The notes beneath the pieces were generated by a model. It did no database searches, was not told the origin of the DNA, and worked only from the letters and a program-made list of their open reading frames with translations. Position numbers and translations under genes: made by a program. DNA of 64,000 nt, from positions 1,922,001 through 1,986,000 of the forward strand of contig BCHU01000002.1 in NCBI GenBank assembly GCA_001599715.1, in the 5' to 3' direction. Each line of letters begins with the position of its first letter. Position 1 is the stretch's first letter. Shown here piece by piece: positions 1 to 9,833 of the stretch. Source of the DNA: Phaeotremella fagi. Its lineage: Eukaryota > Basidiomycota > Tremellomycetes > Tremellales > Phaeotremellaceae.

Positions 1-1562
1 TATTATTCAGGATACACCGATCGAGTGATGAACGGTGAATCGTATTCTGGATATTCGATTTGGGATACTTTCAGAGCACAAACTGCTTGGTTGACTCTGT
101 TGGCGCCTGAACGTGTTGGTCCAATGATCACTAGTATGTTACAGGATTACAAGGAAGGTGGATGGTTACCTATGTGGAAAAATATTGTGGAAACTAATAT
201 CATGGTCGGAAGTCATGCTGATGTCTTGATTGCCCAAGCGATGAATGCTGGTATGTCAAGTCCTTTTCATTCTGATTGAGATTGACAATATCGGGTTTTA
301 GGGTTTAAAGACTTTGATTACGATCTCGCTTGGGAGGCTGTTAAGAAGAACGCTTACTTTCCTCCGGATAGGGATACGGAATTGACGTAGGTCCAAGTAC
401 ATTGATACTGTCTTTTAACTTTATGAACAGATTCTATGATCGAGAACAACGTACACCCCAAGAATCTCGAGCTGGCTTAACAGAATACCTGAAACTAGGA
501 TGGGTAGCAGCGGATCTTCACGCAGAAGCCGGAAGTCGAACCTTAGATTACGCTTGTGAGTTCCCATCAATGTATCCCAAACCATACAAAGAAGTGACAA
601 AACCAAGACGACGATTACGCAGCGTCAATAGTAGCTTCCCACGTTGGTCAACACGAACTATCTAAAAACCTATTGGAACGATCACAGAATTACCGGAAAC
701 TGTGGAACGCAGAGGAAGGATTCATGGCGACCAGAAATTACAGTGGTGGATGGGCAGGTGAATCTGCGTTGGCTACTGGTGAATGGTCAGGTGAATCTGC
801 TGGTTGGACTGAAGGTGATAAGTGGGCTTACAGTTTTAACGTCATGGTCAGTATCAGTTTATGGTTAGTTGATTCGATCAAACTGATAAAAAGTTTTAGC
901 ATGACGTGCCGGGTCTAATTGATCTTGTTGGTGGGAATCAGAAATTCATTGAATTTTTGGAAAAACATTTCGAAGGTGGTCATAATCTACATACAAACGA
1001 ACCTTCACATCATATAGTAAGCTATCATCATCTCATTCCTCCATGAAGAAATGAAAATTGATGATGGTATTCGTGATATAGCCGTATTTATATACTTATG
1101 CCAACGCTTCTCAGATTGGTGAGAAGAGGATCTTACAGATTGCGAGGGAAGATTATGATCATACAGCCGATGGGTTATCCGGTGTGAGTCTCCCAATCTC
1201 TCTTATCCTTTGATCTCATACTAAAGAGAGGTTAGAACGAAGACTGCGGGCAAATGTCTGCATGGTATCTCTTCTCCTCACTAGGTTTTTATCCAGGTAA
1301 CTAATCACATCCTTCCTCCCGAGACACTCAAAACTAACAATAAACAGTGAACCCGGCATCAGCAGAATATATCGTTGGCGTCCCATTCTTCCAAACCTTA
1401 AAAATGAAGTTCCCTAATTCAAAGAATACATTGAAGATCTCACGTCGAGGTGATGGAGATACCGTTACTCGAGTGTTGAATAACGGGGTTGAACTTGATG
1501 GATTTGTTTTAACTCAGAAATCTATACTTGAGGGTGGTGAGATTGTTTTTGAAATGATTTGA
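1..1562 (+). CDS. GH92 family alpha-mannosidase, 5' end missing
   Basis: Exo-acting alpha-mannosidase of glycoside hydrolase family 92, which in fungi trims alpha-1,2-linked mannose from glycans, usually outside the cell or in the secretory path. The window opens inside the gene in frame 1. Joining eight exons across seven short introns (for example 251-301, 387-430, about 556-607) gives a continuous reading with the family's hallmark blocks in order: YSIWDTFRA, NYSGGWAGES, NEPSHHIPYLY and NEDCGQMSAWYLFSSLGFYP. The Glu of NEPSHH corresponds to the known catalytic acid, and the Asp of NEDCG lies in the calcium/base region of the family. The gene ends with the usual C-terminal beta-sandwich segment and a TGA at 1560-1562. 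The signal peptide region is outside the window. It runs tail to tail with the DPP5 gene, 94 bp away. Confidence 0.88.
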
Positions 1563-1656
1563 TCTAGGATTGAATTGTAATACATATGCATGTTCATTTG
1601 ATGTTATTTTGTTTCTCACGATTATGGGCATAACGTTTTGACGATGACATCCAAGC

Positions 1657-4600
1657 TCAAAGATTTTGGATGACCAGTCTCCCTTCCTCAACCTCGTTCT
1701 CTGATACACGACCAACACCAACCCATTCCTCCAACCATCTAAACACTTCTTTCTATATGTCTGTCAGCCCCCTGATTCCATATACAATAACCAGACTTAC
1801 ATGCCATCTCATCGAATTCGACGCTTTCAAAACCCAATGATTTTCATCAGGGAAATACAACAAACGACTGGGCACGCCTTGTCTGTTGGGTCTGATTTAG
1901 CTCTGAATAGATAAAGGGAAAGGGGAAACTTACACTTGAAGAGCTGTGAAGGCGCCTGTGTTTTAATGTGAGCTTTTGATGCGTCAGCTCTGGTGAAAAG
2001 ACTTACCGATACCTTGCGAATCTACTAAACGATAATCTGAATCGTCGTTAGTTATTTTCCATCAAGGTGCGAGGACAACTAACCTTTACCACCGTGGATG
2101 ATTAGTTGTGGAGTTGACCATTCTGCAACGTGATTGACCGGGTTCCATCTAATATTCGTCAGAGACATATAGAAATCGTTGTGTTGTGCTCACTCCTCGT
2201 AATCCAATCGATTGGCGTACGGTGAGCCATTGTACTCCCTACACACGACATCAGTATCCTATTCTGTATCTGTGTCAAAAGTCGGACTTACTGAAGGGGG
2301 AACCATACTTCCTGAATGAAGGTTAGTTGACCGTATCATCAACCCCAACCATAGTACTTACCTCAGTCGAGAAGAACGTCTCGGTGGTACTGAAAACCCC
2401 ATCGTGGCAAATCAAAGCTTTGAACCCGAAATGATCATTATGACCATTAATCCAGTTGATCATGTATCCACCATAAGATGCGCCTAAAGCTGCAGTACGC
2501 TCCGGATCGATCTATACCAATCAGCCGAGTCGACAAAGAGTTCTTACCTCTGGATACAACTTTAATGCTGCTTGATAACCAGCTACTAAATCCTTGAATG
2601 GTCCTGGTTTGATGATGAGCAATGGGCGATTTACTTTGAGGTGTGGAGGACTTACGACCACCCCATTGGTTTTGGATTCTGTCTGTAAATTCTTGTCCAT
2701 ACCCAGTGGAACCCGTTGGATTGATCGCGATGACGAAATAGCCTGCTGAAGCGAATAGAGCGGGATTCCATCTGCACAAAGTCAGTTTTGGTTCCAATGA
2801 ATTACATCAACTGACCTGGTAGACCAAGAATCTTCCCATGCACCTGGTAAATTTGAGTGAGCTTTTACTTCTTCATGCATATCAGCCTTTCTGATGCACT
2901 CACCTTGTGGTCCACCACTATGGACGTCATCAGTACTGTATTCTTATTTTTGAGGATGGTTTGATTTTAACTCACTGGATAAAGAAGGCTATATTTTAAA
3001 CATAATCAGTAATCTAACTCCAACATCACAAAAAACGACCCACCCATTGGCCAGACCTTTTTCTCCCCTTTCTTCCAGCCCCGAGGTCTGATAGCCCAAC
3101 CCATAACTTTCCATCCTTCAGCACCTTCGAACCAAAATTCTTCGCCGGTTTGATCATTCAACCGACCTCCAATATGTTTACTAGACCAATCAGTCAATTG
3201 ATGAAGTCCATCCTTGGTATCAGGTTTCAAAATACTGGTCGTTTTCTCCTTATGAGTGTGAAGTATGAAATCGTTTGATGGGGATGTCAATGATGATTTT
3301 GATAGGAGTATGGTGGTACTGTTTATTAACGTTATTGAGCCTGCTGATCCCTTGAAATGAAGAGCTGTTGGAAGTGCGTCCTCCTTCTCAATGTGGTATG
3401 GAAGAATTCGACCTTGATCCTCAGCAAGGAAGTACAGAGACTTTGAGTCTAACGACCACTATTATCGAGTCAATTCATTGCATTGACCACTACACAAGAA
3501 AGCACGTACGGTGAGAGAGCTAGGACTCCTATCCCATTCATCAGTCCATCGTGTCGTCTTTCCTGGTACACCTTTCTTGGGAGACAAGTCATGTACCACA
3601 ATCACCCTTTTATCACTTTCATATCCGTCTTTCGCCATCTCCAACCAAGCGACTTTCTTGCCGTCAGGAGAGAATGTGACTGAGCTCACTGCACCTTGTC
3701 CACCTGAAGTGAGCTGGAAAGGTGGATTGGCGACAGTGGAGGTTGCAGATGAGGGCAGTGGAAGAATATAGACATTCTCTCTGGTGTGAGTTGCAACATT
3801 AAGATGAAGAGCTTTAACGGAAAATGCGATATCGGTATCTGAGATGGAAAAGGAATCGATGGGGTCCATTTGAGAGTACTATGTGCCTAAGTCAGCACCT
3901 AAATTGGATATAAGTCGTCTCGAACGTACGATTCCAGTCCCGTTGAGTACGTTGATAAATGTTTCGCCTTTGATCGAGTCTACGGAGAATTCATTTTCTT
4001 TCCTGCTGAGCCTAGTAACACCCAGTGTATAAACCTTTCCAGGTGTTCGCCAGGTGTCCCAATGTCTGCAAATAGCTGTCAGCTTCGGTATCATCTGCAT
4101 TCGGAAACAAGCTCACCTGATAAACAGCTCGTCGTAGACTTGCCCAGAATCTCCCCTCTTCTCGTACTTCTTGTCCCAAGCCTTGACATTCTCAAAACTA
4201 CCGTCCTGCCAGACGTTTGCTGAGAAAGCTAAAATACCAGTCTCGACATTGAACTGAAGAGCAGTTGGGTTTGTACCAGGTGGAAAGTCCAATAATTTTG
4301 TGCTATCTAGCTCATTGTTTGTATCTGACAAAGAAGAATAATAAAGCGATGAAGAATTGAGATAAGCGAAAGTATCTTCAGCTAGCCAAAAGAAACTGGA
4401 TGCTGAGCCTGGTGACGAAGTGAGAAGCTTTTTAGGTGAAGATGGGGCAGAGGTATTTAACGAAATCAGATAGACTTCACGAGTTGTACTAATCCGCTTA
4501 GTATTTGGGAATGGTTAAAACACTCACGAGCCATGCTTTGAATTCCAGGTATCTACTACGGAGAGAGCAACGGTTCCATCTGGATTAGCGATTGCAGGTT

Positions 4601-4712
4601 GAGGTCTGGGCGCTGTCAACAAATCCTCTGCGGTGAATCCAGCAGTCTTGGCGTATGTGAAGCCTAGTGATGCTATCAGAGAGAATAGCTGAAGTGTTAT
4701 TGATACTCTCAT
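1657..4712 (-). CDS. DPP5: Secreted dipeptidyl-peptidase 5 (S9 prolyl oligopeptidase family)
   Basis: Serine exopeptidase that removes X-Ala and similar dipeptides outside the cell. The chosen ATG at 4712 begins a classical signal peptide ([21 protein letters not shown]); upstream in-frame residues would bury it. A beta-propeller-like N-terminal part is followed by the alpha/beta-hydrolase domain: [21 protein letters not shown], the nucleophile elbow GASYGGYM (about 2461-2490), the Asp in [13 protein letters not shown] (about 2020-2120), and the His in [12 protein letters not shown] (about 1800-1870). The complete Ser-Asp-His triad is therefore visible. Roughly a dozen short introns interrupt it, and the product is about 740 residues, the usual size. 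The last exon ends LVIQNL with the stop at 1657-1659. It is divergent from the first KCC gene (349 bp apart) and convergent with the GH92 gene. Confidence 0.9.
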
Positions 4713-5060
4713 GGATGGAATCAGTTGTTTACGATCAAGATATAAGTTAGAGAGACGAGATACACCTTTGTTGCTCATACTGTACGAACGGATCTCTCCG
4801 GTGGAGGTCCTCATGACGAATTCAAAGTGGCATCGAGGATGTGGCTAGGATTTTGATCTCATTTCTATCGGTAAATCAATGACCTTTGATCCTGATGACA
4901 TTAGAAGAAGATGTTAGCGTAATACAGTGTATAGCCGTTATCTTTGTTCCATTTTGGAAGCTGTTAAAATGGAGAATGAAATCAGTGAAGGCGCAGGAAG
5001 GCTTAGTACGATAGTCCTGAACTTGCTCATTCTAACACCTCTCACCACCACAAAACCCCC
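4713..5060. other. Intergenic, divergent promoter region (DPP5 / KCC-1)
   Basis: This stretch separates the DPP5 start from the first KCC-family start and must hold both promoters. I see no convincing ORF, repeat or RNA gene. Short in-frame ATGs upstream of 4712 lie here on the minus strand but would place the signal peptide internally. Confidence 0.5.
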
Positions 5061-5528
5061 ATGACTGAAGCATCCATCATTGATACTCTAGATCTTTCCA
5101 AGTGCTGTTTGACATCCTTGAAGGAGGGGAAGCTACTAATAATCATGGCTCCCAGAATTCTTCCAGATGGATCACCTGGAATGAAACACGTCAAATGTAC
5201 TATCGACGATCTCAACCCGACACCTTTTGATACTTCAAATGTGGACAAGGACTCTGATCGTTGGTCAAAATTTGAAGAAGTAAACACCATATTACAGAAA
5301 GTCTGGGATGAGAAAATCGCAAAAGAAGTTTATTCTGCTTATCAAGCGAATGGAACTGCTTTTGCAGAGTCACTCATGATTTCCGAACTTACTCCTCACG
5401 CCCATCACCTCAACGACAACACAAGTTTTCACAACACTCATGTACATATCACCGATTACGAGAGGGCAGTACGAATTTCAAAAGCCTTGGGAGGGATCGA
5501 GCGAAAAACTGAAGCACTTCAACTATGA
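5061..5528 (+). CDS. KCC-family small protein 1 (unknown function)
   Basis: I do not recognise this 155-residue, intronless protein. It is the first of three tandem paralogues. Shared features are an N-terminal helix-like block, here LDLSKCCLTSLKEGKLL at about residues 10-27, with an adjacent pair of cysteines, and a C-terminal block with His/aromatic character (HNTHVHITDYERAVRISKAL). The middle is divergent and mixed charged. There is no signal peptide or membrane segment, so a cytosolic or nuclear product is likely. It starts 349 bp from the divergent DPP5 gene, and the ATG at 5061 is the only in-frame start before the conserved block. This copy is the most diverged at its C-terminus, lacking the ExCHFxxY form seen in copies 2 and 3. 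Confidence 0.65.
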   Translation: MTEASIIDTLDLSKCCLTSLKEGKLLIIMAPRILPDGSPGMKHVKCTIDDLNPTPFDTSNVDKDSDRWSKFEEVNTILQKVWDEKIAKEVYSAYQANGTAFAESLMISELTPHAHHLNDNTSFHNTHVHITDYERAVRISKALGGIERKTEALQL

Positions 5529-5730
5529 GGAAAAGTGCTACTTTCTGAGGGACTTTTTGGAAGAGGGAAGGTGATAAATGCTAGTGCACATGAATTAGCG
5601 GTCGATGCAAAGGATAGATTGTGAATGTTCAATGTTCCTTTGTGCAGTATGGCAGCATGTTGCCTTCGGTGCTAACGTTTCTTTTCTTTGACTCTCATCT
5701 CTTATCTACGAGATACCCAAATCATCCACT

Positions 5731-6168
5731 ATGGCCGATACCTCAGTAATAACTTCCCTAGGACTCTCAAAATGTTGTGAGACAGCTCTACTCACAGGAA
5801 AACTTCTTGCCTTGGTATCAATCAAGTTCAGTAAGAAATCAGAAACACAAGGTGAAATCAGTAAATATCATCTTGGAAACTTCATGGTCAATAGTCATGT
5901 CAAAAGTTGTTTCAGTGATAAGGAGTCCGACGAAGTAGAATTGTGGGCGAAGGAATCCATTTTTAAATCGGTGGAGGAGAATAGGCCTGAACTTAGCAGA
6001 AAAAGGTCATCGAGTTTCAAAGAATTCGTAGATGAGTTTAAAAGAGTTGTCACGAGTCATTTGGAAAGTTTGAACAATCATAAAAGGTATGAGAATTGTC
6101 ATTTTCATTTGTATGGAAAGAAGATGATTGAGATCATGGACGAGGCAAATGTTTTTGATAGTAGATGA
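5731..6168 (+). CDS. KCC-family small protein 2 (unknown function)
   Basis: Second tandem paralogue, 145 residues, no introns, 202 bp after copy 1. The N-terminus (LGLSKCCETALLTGKLLAL) matches copy 1 closely, including the CC pair near residue 15, then a poorly conserved Lys/Ser-rich centre. The C-terminal block YENCHFHLYGKKMIEIMDEA aligns with YEKCHFDMYDEKVDEVIDKC of copy 3. The conserved Cys and His residues at both ends could suggest metal binding or disulfide use, but that is inference only. No known domain is recognised. The downstream run of AGAAGAAG-rich sequence after the stop is non-coding. Confidence 0.68.
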   Translation: MADTSVITSLGLSKCCETALLTGKLLALVSIKFSKKSETQGEISKYHLGNFMVNSHVKSCFSDKESDEVELWAKESIFKSVEENRPELSRKRSSSFKEFVDEFKRVVTSHLESLNNHKRYENCHFHLYGKKMIEIMDEANVFDSR

Positions 6169-6644
6169 ACGCTTCAATGTAGAAGTCGGTAGCAGAGACG
6201 CTGCCACGAGTATTGGAAGAAGAGGAGAAAAAGAAGAAGAAGGAGAAAGAGAGTGATCAGGCATCCTACTGTACGGAATTTATTATACGATGTTCGGTTC
6301 TGTAACTAGAATACGTTTGCTAGTATATTTCTGATAGACGGTTGTTTGCTTTTTTATTTTGCGTTGCAGTTCTTTTTACTGTAGCATAACAGGAACCTTT
6401 CATCAGCAAGTGGGCTATGTATTTGGAGTGTGCCTTCTGTATATATAAACTGATCGAATATAGTAGTCTGCATCAATGTGTCGAACAAAGGCGACATACT
6501 GTATGCCTCCATTGTCAACGGTTGCCTTCCGGTCTTCGAACGAAATCACTTATTATCTGATGTCTTCTTGATATCTTTCTGACTCTTTCTTTCGCTTAGG
6601 ACCTTTACATATTTGCAAGCAAGAACGACATTATATCATACAAA
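6169..6644. other. Intergenic, promoter of KCC-3
   Basis: Non-coding spacer of 476 bp between KCC-2 and KCC-3. It begins with a purine-rich GAAGAA tract (about 6210-6255) and includes a TATA-like element near 6440. I see no gene here. Confidence 0.5.
6440..6449 (+). promoter_or_regulatory. TATA-like element upstream of KCC-3
   Basis: The string TATATATAAA lies about 200 bp before the ATG of KCC-3. It matches a TATA consensus, but distance and function are inferred and AT-rich matches occur by chance. Confidence 0.3.
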
Positions 6645-7121
6645 ATGTCTTCAAGTCCATTCATCGATGATCTACCTATCAAGGATTGTTGTAAAACAGC
6701 TTTATCTGAGGGGAAAGCGTTGATGGCCCTCGTATATCCTGTCAAGGGAAGTAAAAATCCCCAGCTCTACTACACCTCCCATGCTCTTGACACATCTCAC
6801 TCACAAGGGTTTATTTCCAAATCGGAGTTAAAGAACCTGCTCACTTCTTTCAGGACCTCTCTCCGTTCAGATAAAGAAAAGCACAAGATATCTATGAGAA
6901 TCGCCGCCCACTTCAGTGAGAGAGCTCACATCTTATCCTACAAACTCCTGTTCCGTCACCACACCTCCTCTCTCGCCTCTCAAGCCGAATACGAGAAATG
7001 TCATTTTGACATGTACGACGAGAAGGTCGATGAGGTCATAGACAAATGTTTTAAAAACCTTTCTAGAAACGTTTCAGATGAGACTATCGATTTGGAGGGC
7101 GTCGAGTTGGAGGAGGAGTGA
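6645..7121 (+). CDS. KCC-family small protein 3 (unknown function)
   Basis: Third tandem paralogue, 158 residues, intronless. The N-terminal block LPIKDCCKTALSEGKALMAL keeps the paired cysteines and the GK(A/L)L motif, and the C-terminal block YEKCHFDMYDEKVDEVIDKC is followed by a short acidic tail ending ELEEE. The central part is His/Ser-rich and differs from the other copies. There are no membrane segments or signal peptide. All three genes point the same way with spacers of 200-480 bp, the arrangement expected from repeated tandem duplication followed by fast divergence. The function is unknown. Confidence 0.68.
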   Translation: MSSSPFIDDLPIKDCCKTALSEGKALMALVYPVKGSKNPQLYYTSHALDTSHSQGFISKSELKNLLTSFRTSLRSDKEKHKISMRIAAHFSERAHILSYKLLFRHHTSSLASQAEYEKCHFDMYDEKVDEVIDKCFKNLSRNVSDETIDLEGVELEEE

Positions 7122-7582
7122 AATAGATATCTATCGTTTGCTGCTGGTAATAGGTTTCGAAAGGTGGCTCTGAAGAACGAGTGAATGTATATATAGTTAC
7201 TTCTTTTAGTTGTTTTCATCATGCACCACCGCATACTTTGCGGTGCAGTACATACAGTATGCAGGTGCTCCTCAAGCAGAAGCGTGTCGGAGTTTGGTAA
7301 GGGAAACTAATGTGCTGAACAGGACTCACTAATTTTGGTCGGCAAAAGTTAGGGGAAGCTGCTCATTGCCAAAAGTCGCAGCTGGGAAAACAGCAAGAGC
7401 ACGACCCTTTCTTGTTAAATACGCAGAAAAGCACTAGCTGGCAGACAGTGGAAATAGGCTTGCTTGCGGCTCTCCAAAATTGGTGCCACCAGCATCGGTT
7501 CTTACCGGTTGGAGTGGGTCAAGGCAATCGTCAATCTCATCTCTCCTTCTTCAACTCGTGTAAATCGTTAACATCTTCAATC
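7122..7582. other. Intergenic / probable 5' UTR of the MAPEG gene
   Basis: Non-coding between KCC-3 and the MAPEG start. A reading frame opens here with a non-ATG codon and is in frame with nothing conserved. The pyrimidine-rich stretch close to 7583 is consistent with a promoter or leader. Confidence 0.45.
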
Positions 7583-8449
7583 ATGTCAATCTCATATCTT
7601 CTATCAACAGTTGGTCTAGCTAATAACTACAGCATGTACGCAATTCCAGCTGCATGGGTTATAGCGTGAGTCCAAACACAATTACTCCACGTTGAGCTTC
7701 GAGCTGAAGCAGTTGGTTGCTTCAAGTCTAGCTCCTACTGGATGGGCATTGTCAGTGACTCATGGTATGGTGGATAACTCTGTAGGTCAATAATAGCTCG
7801 TTCAGTATTTTGCTAAATAACAATAGTGTCCCAAAGAATCTTGGAAGAAAGTAGATGAATTCAAGCTTGATCCCAAAGTAAGATTTCTATAACCCCTCTG
7901 GATTACCGTATGCTGATAATACGTAGACAATCTTGAGAGTCAAAAAGGCTCAAGCTTCTCAAGAGAATTCATTGATGTGAGTCAGCACATTGACAACAAC
8001 TCCAGGATGAAGAGCTGATTTCTCGCATCAGAAATCTTCCTCTTTTTGGTGAGACATTTTGACCACTACCGACAATATTGCTAACCTTTGGCTCGTGAAA
8101 CAGCTGCCGCTCTTGTGAGTCTCATTGCCTTTCTCAAGTCTAATAATACTAACGTATCACAGACCGCTGGTAATCTAGCTCGACTTGACGTGGATCTCCT
8201 TCATGCAACTGCCTTTGGTTATCTGGCCATTCGCACAGCTTACACCTTGGCTTACATCTTCATCGATGATAGTGAGTGCATGCCAGGAGAACACGTTATG
8301 ACTCGTCATGACGATCACATACTGACGACACCGGTGCAGATTCTAAATCTCTTATCAGAACTGGATTGTACCTTTCTGGAGTCGCTACTTGTATGAACCT
8401 CTTTATTCAAGTAGGCAACAAATTCTCTAGTTCTGCTGTCAACCTCTAG
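7583..8449 (+). CDS. MAPEG-family membrane protein
   Basis: Small integral membrane protein of the MAPEG superfamily (membrane-associated proteins in eicosanoid and glutathione metabolism), typically a four-helix ER or outer-membrane protein. The ATG at 7583 starts MSISYLLSTVGLANNYSMY, a first helix. Joined exons give ILRVKKAQASQENSLM, matching the family's R-A-x-x-N-x-x-E motif for glutathione-type ligands, then EIFLFLAAALTAGNLARLDV and the helix HATAFGYLAIRTAYTLAYI. About seven very short exons and introns give a protein near 150 residues, the usual size. The ending SAVNL is followed by TAG at 8447-8449. Enzymatic activity cannot be assigned from sequence; many fungal members are uncharacterised. 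Confidence 0.82.
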
Positions 8450-8674
8450 AACTTTAGACGTAGGTGGATTCCGTAGGAAATTGAAAATGGGCATTTGGTT
8501 GTAATCATTCCTAATCGTATTTCGTCTTGTAAATGCACTCATCATAACCTGAGCAATTGCATGTATCGCAACAGTCTGTTATACATTATTTGTTATGAGG
8601 ATATACGGTGACTGGATATATAAATAGGGTATCACCAAACCACAGGTATTCTCTGTTCTCAAAGTCCCAATATC

Positions 8675-9548
8675 TTAAACACCCCCACCATTCGGAGCAG
8701 GTGCATTCACCTCGCTCAAAAGAGGTGCACCTCCAGGAGCTGGATTTTCCAAAAGACTGACTTCTGTCTTCACGTCATCTCCATTTGGTTTTTCGTCCAC
8801 AGCTTCAGATGGTACAACATCGTGTTCCACTTTTACAGGTTGATGACGACGTTCCGGGAGTGGGATTGTTGGGAAGGATTCAGCAACAGCGTTATGAAGT
8901 TGGCGTCTAAAGCTCTGATGGCGATAAATTGAGTCAACAAACTTATCATTTTGGAAAAGTTGAGCAGATACTCACCTCTAAACCCAAAACTCGACCTAAA
9001 GCGTATTGATTCTCTCCAGTCGCTCGAGACAGAGCGTTTTTTGTGTAGTTATGAGGGTTTTTGTATTGATCGACATTACTTGAGTTTCGTTTAGTTCAAT
9101 CAACAGAAAGCGCAAATGGAACTATCGACTAACTCTACAACTTGTCTTGGTACTGAATCAGTCATTTGACTAGAAAGATTTGACAGCGTCACAAAAGATT
9201 GATTGATTCTCCATCTGATAACAATAATAAGTCACCATATCTAAAACAATTTCCACAAGCACAAACAACAGAACTTACAAATATTCTGGTACAGCTTCCT
9301 CTCTTCCCACACCAACTTCACCAGCGCAAACTTCCATCTCGTAAAGGTCCTGACTCAGTTTCAACAATTCTCTCTCGAGATCCTCTCTCAATTTCTCAGG
9401 CTCCATGGGGATGTTAGAATTGACAACATCGCCATTCGTCGTGTTATTGATAGGGAATGTCATGGTAACCGGAGTTGTTTGGAAATCCATAGGTGACGGA
9501 GCTGGGGAGGGAAGTGAAGTGTTTAATTGATGATTTGAATTGTTGTAC
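8675..9548 (-). CDS. MED10: Mediator complex subunit 10 (MED10/NUT2)
   Basis: Middle-module subunit of the RNA polymerase II Mediator. The recognisable part runs from MEPEKLREDLERELLKLSQD through the signature VDQYKNPHNYTKNALSRATG, which matches the VFEYID-QGRNPQLYTKECLERA region of animal MED10, then RRQLHNAVAESFP. The C-terminal extension is Pro/Glu-rich and ends PAPNGGGV with TAA at 8675-8677. About four introns are present. The first in-frame ATG I can support is at 9548 (MYNNSNHQ); reading frame continues upstream to 9634 only from a GTG that follows a CAG, so an additional upstream exon is possible. It is head to head with the F-box gene and tail to tail with the MAPEG gene. Confidence 0.83.
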
Positions 9549-9833
9549 ATTCCGATTGCTCTCTTGATTTTCCCATCAATCCTCACAAACTTTGATTCTT
9601 CTAAGTCGATCCTTAGTACTGGCGCATCAGTCACCTGTGACGATGAGTTGATTATTAATATGTAAGTAAGTATTTACTCAAAAAGTATCAAAGAAAGGAG
9701 AAGAAAGAATGAACAAATTGAAGGTTTACATATTCGGACCAAATAAAGATTCGTTGGAGATTGCCGGATTCTATTCTACTCTTCGACCAACTGAGCTAAT
9801 ATCATAAACCTCTATCTTCTACTTTCTACAACC
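9549..9833. other. Intergenic, divergent promoter of MED10 and FBXO9, with a tRNA-like segment
   Basis: Short promoter region between divergent genes. The minus strand at about 9722-9811 contains a perfect tRNA A-box-like string (TAGCTCAGTTGG), a weaker B-box-like string, and a 7-bp end pairing (AGGTTTA with TAAACCT). A full cloverleaf could not be folded by eye, so no tRNA gene is called. Confidence 0.4.

Noticed and set aside
25..279. Several reading frames appearing to begin with Met at 25, 9634, 15106, 32724, 47418 and 52611
   Set aside because: The actual codons are GTG or TTG, not ATG. In a eukaryote these were treated as frame extensions, and starts were moved to real ATG codons or the frame joined to an upstream exon.
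5061..7121. KCC and YKNT genes as one family
   Set aside because: Similar size and lack of introns, but the motif order and residues do not align; kept separate.
9722..9811. Calling a tRNA gene on the minus strand
   Set aside because: A-box is perfect and ends pair, but D-, anticodon and T-arms cannot be paired together in standard geometry by eye, so it is only listed as a finding.
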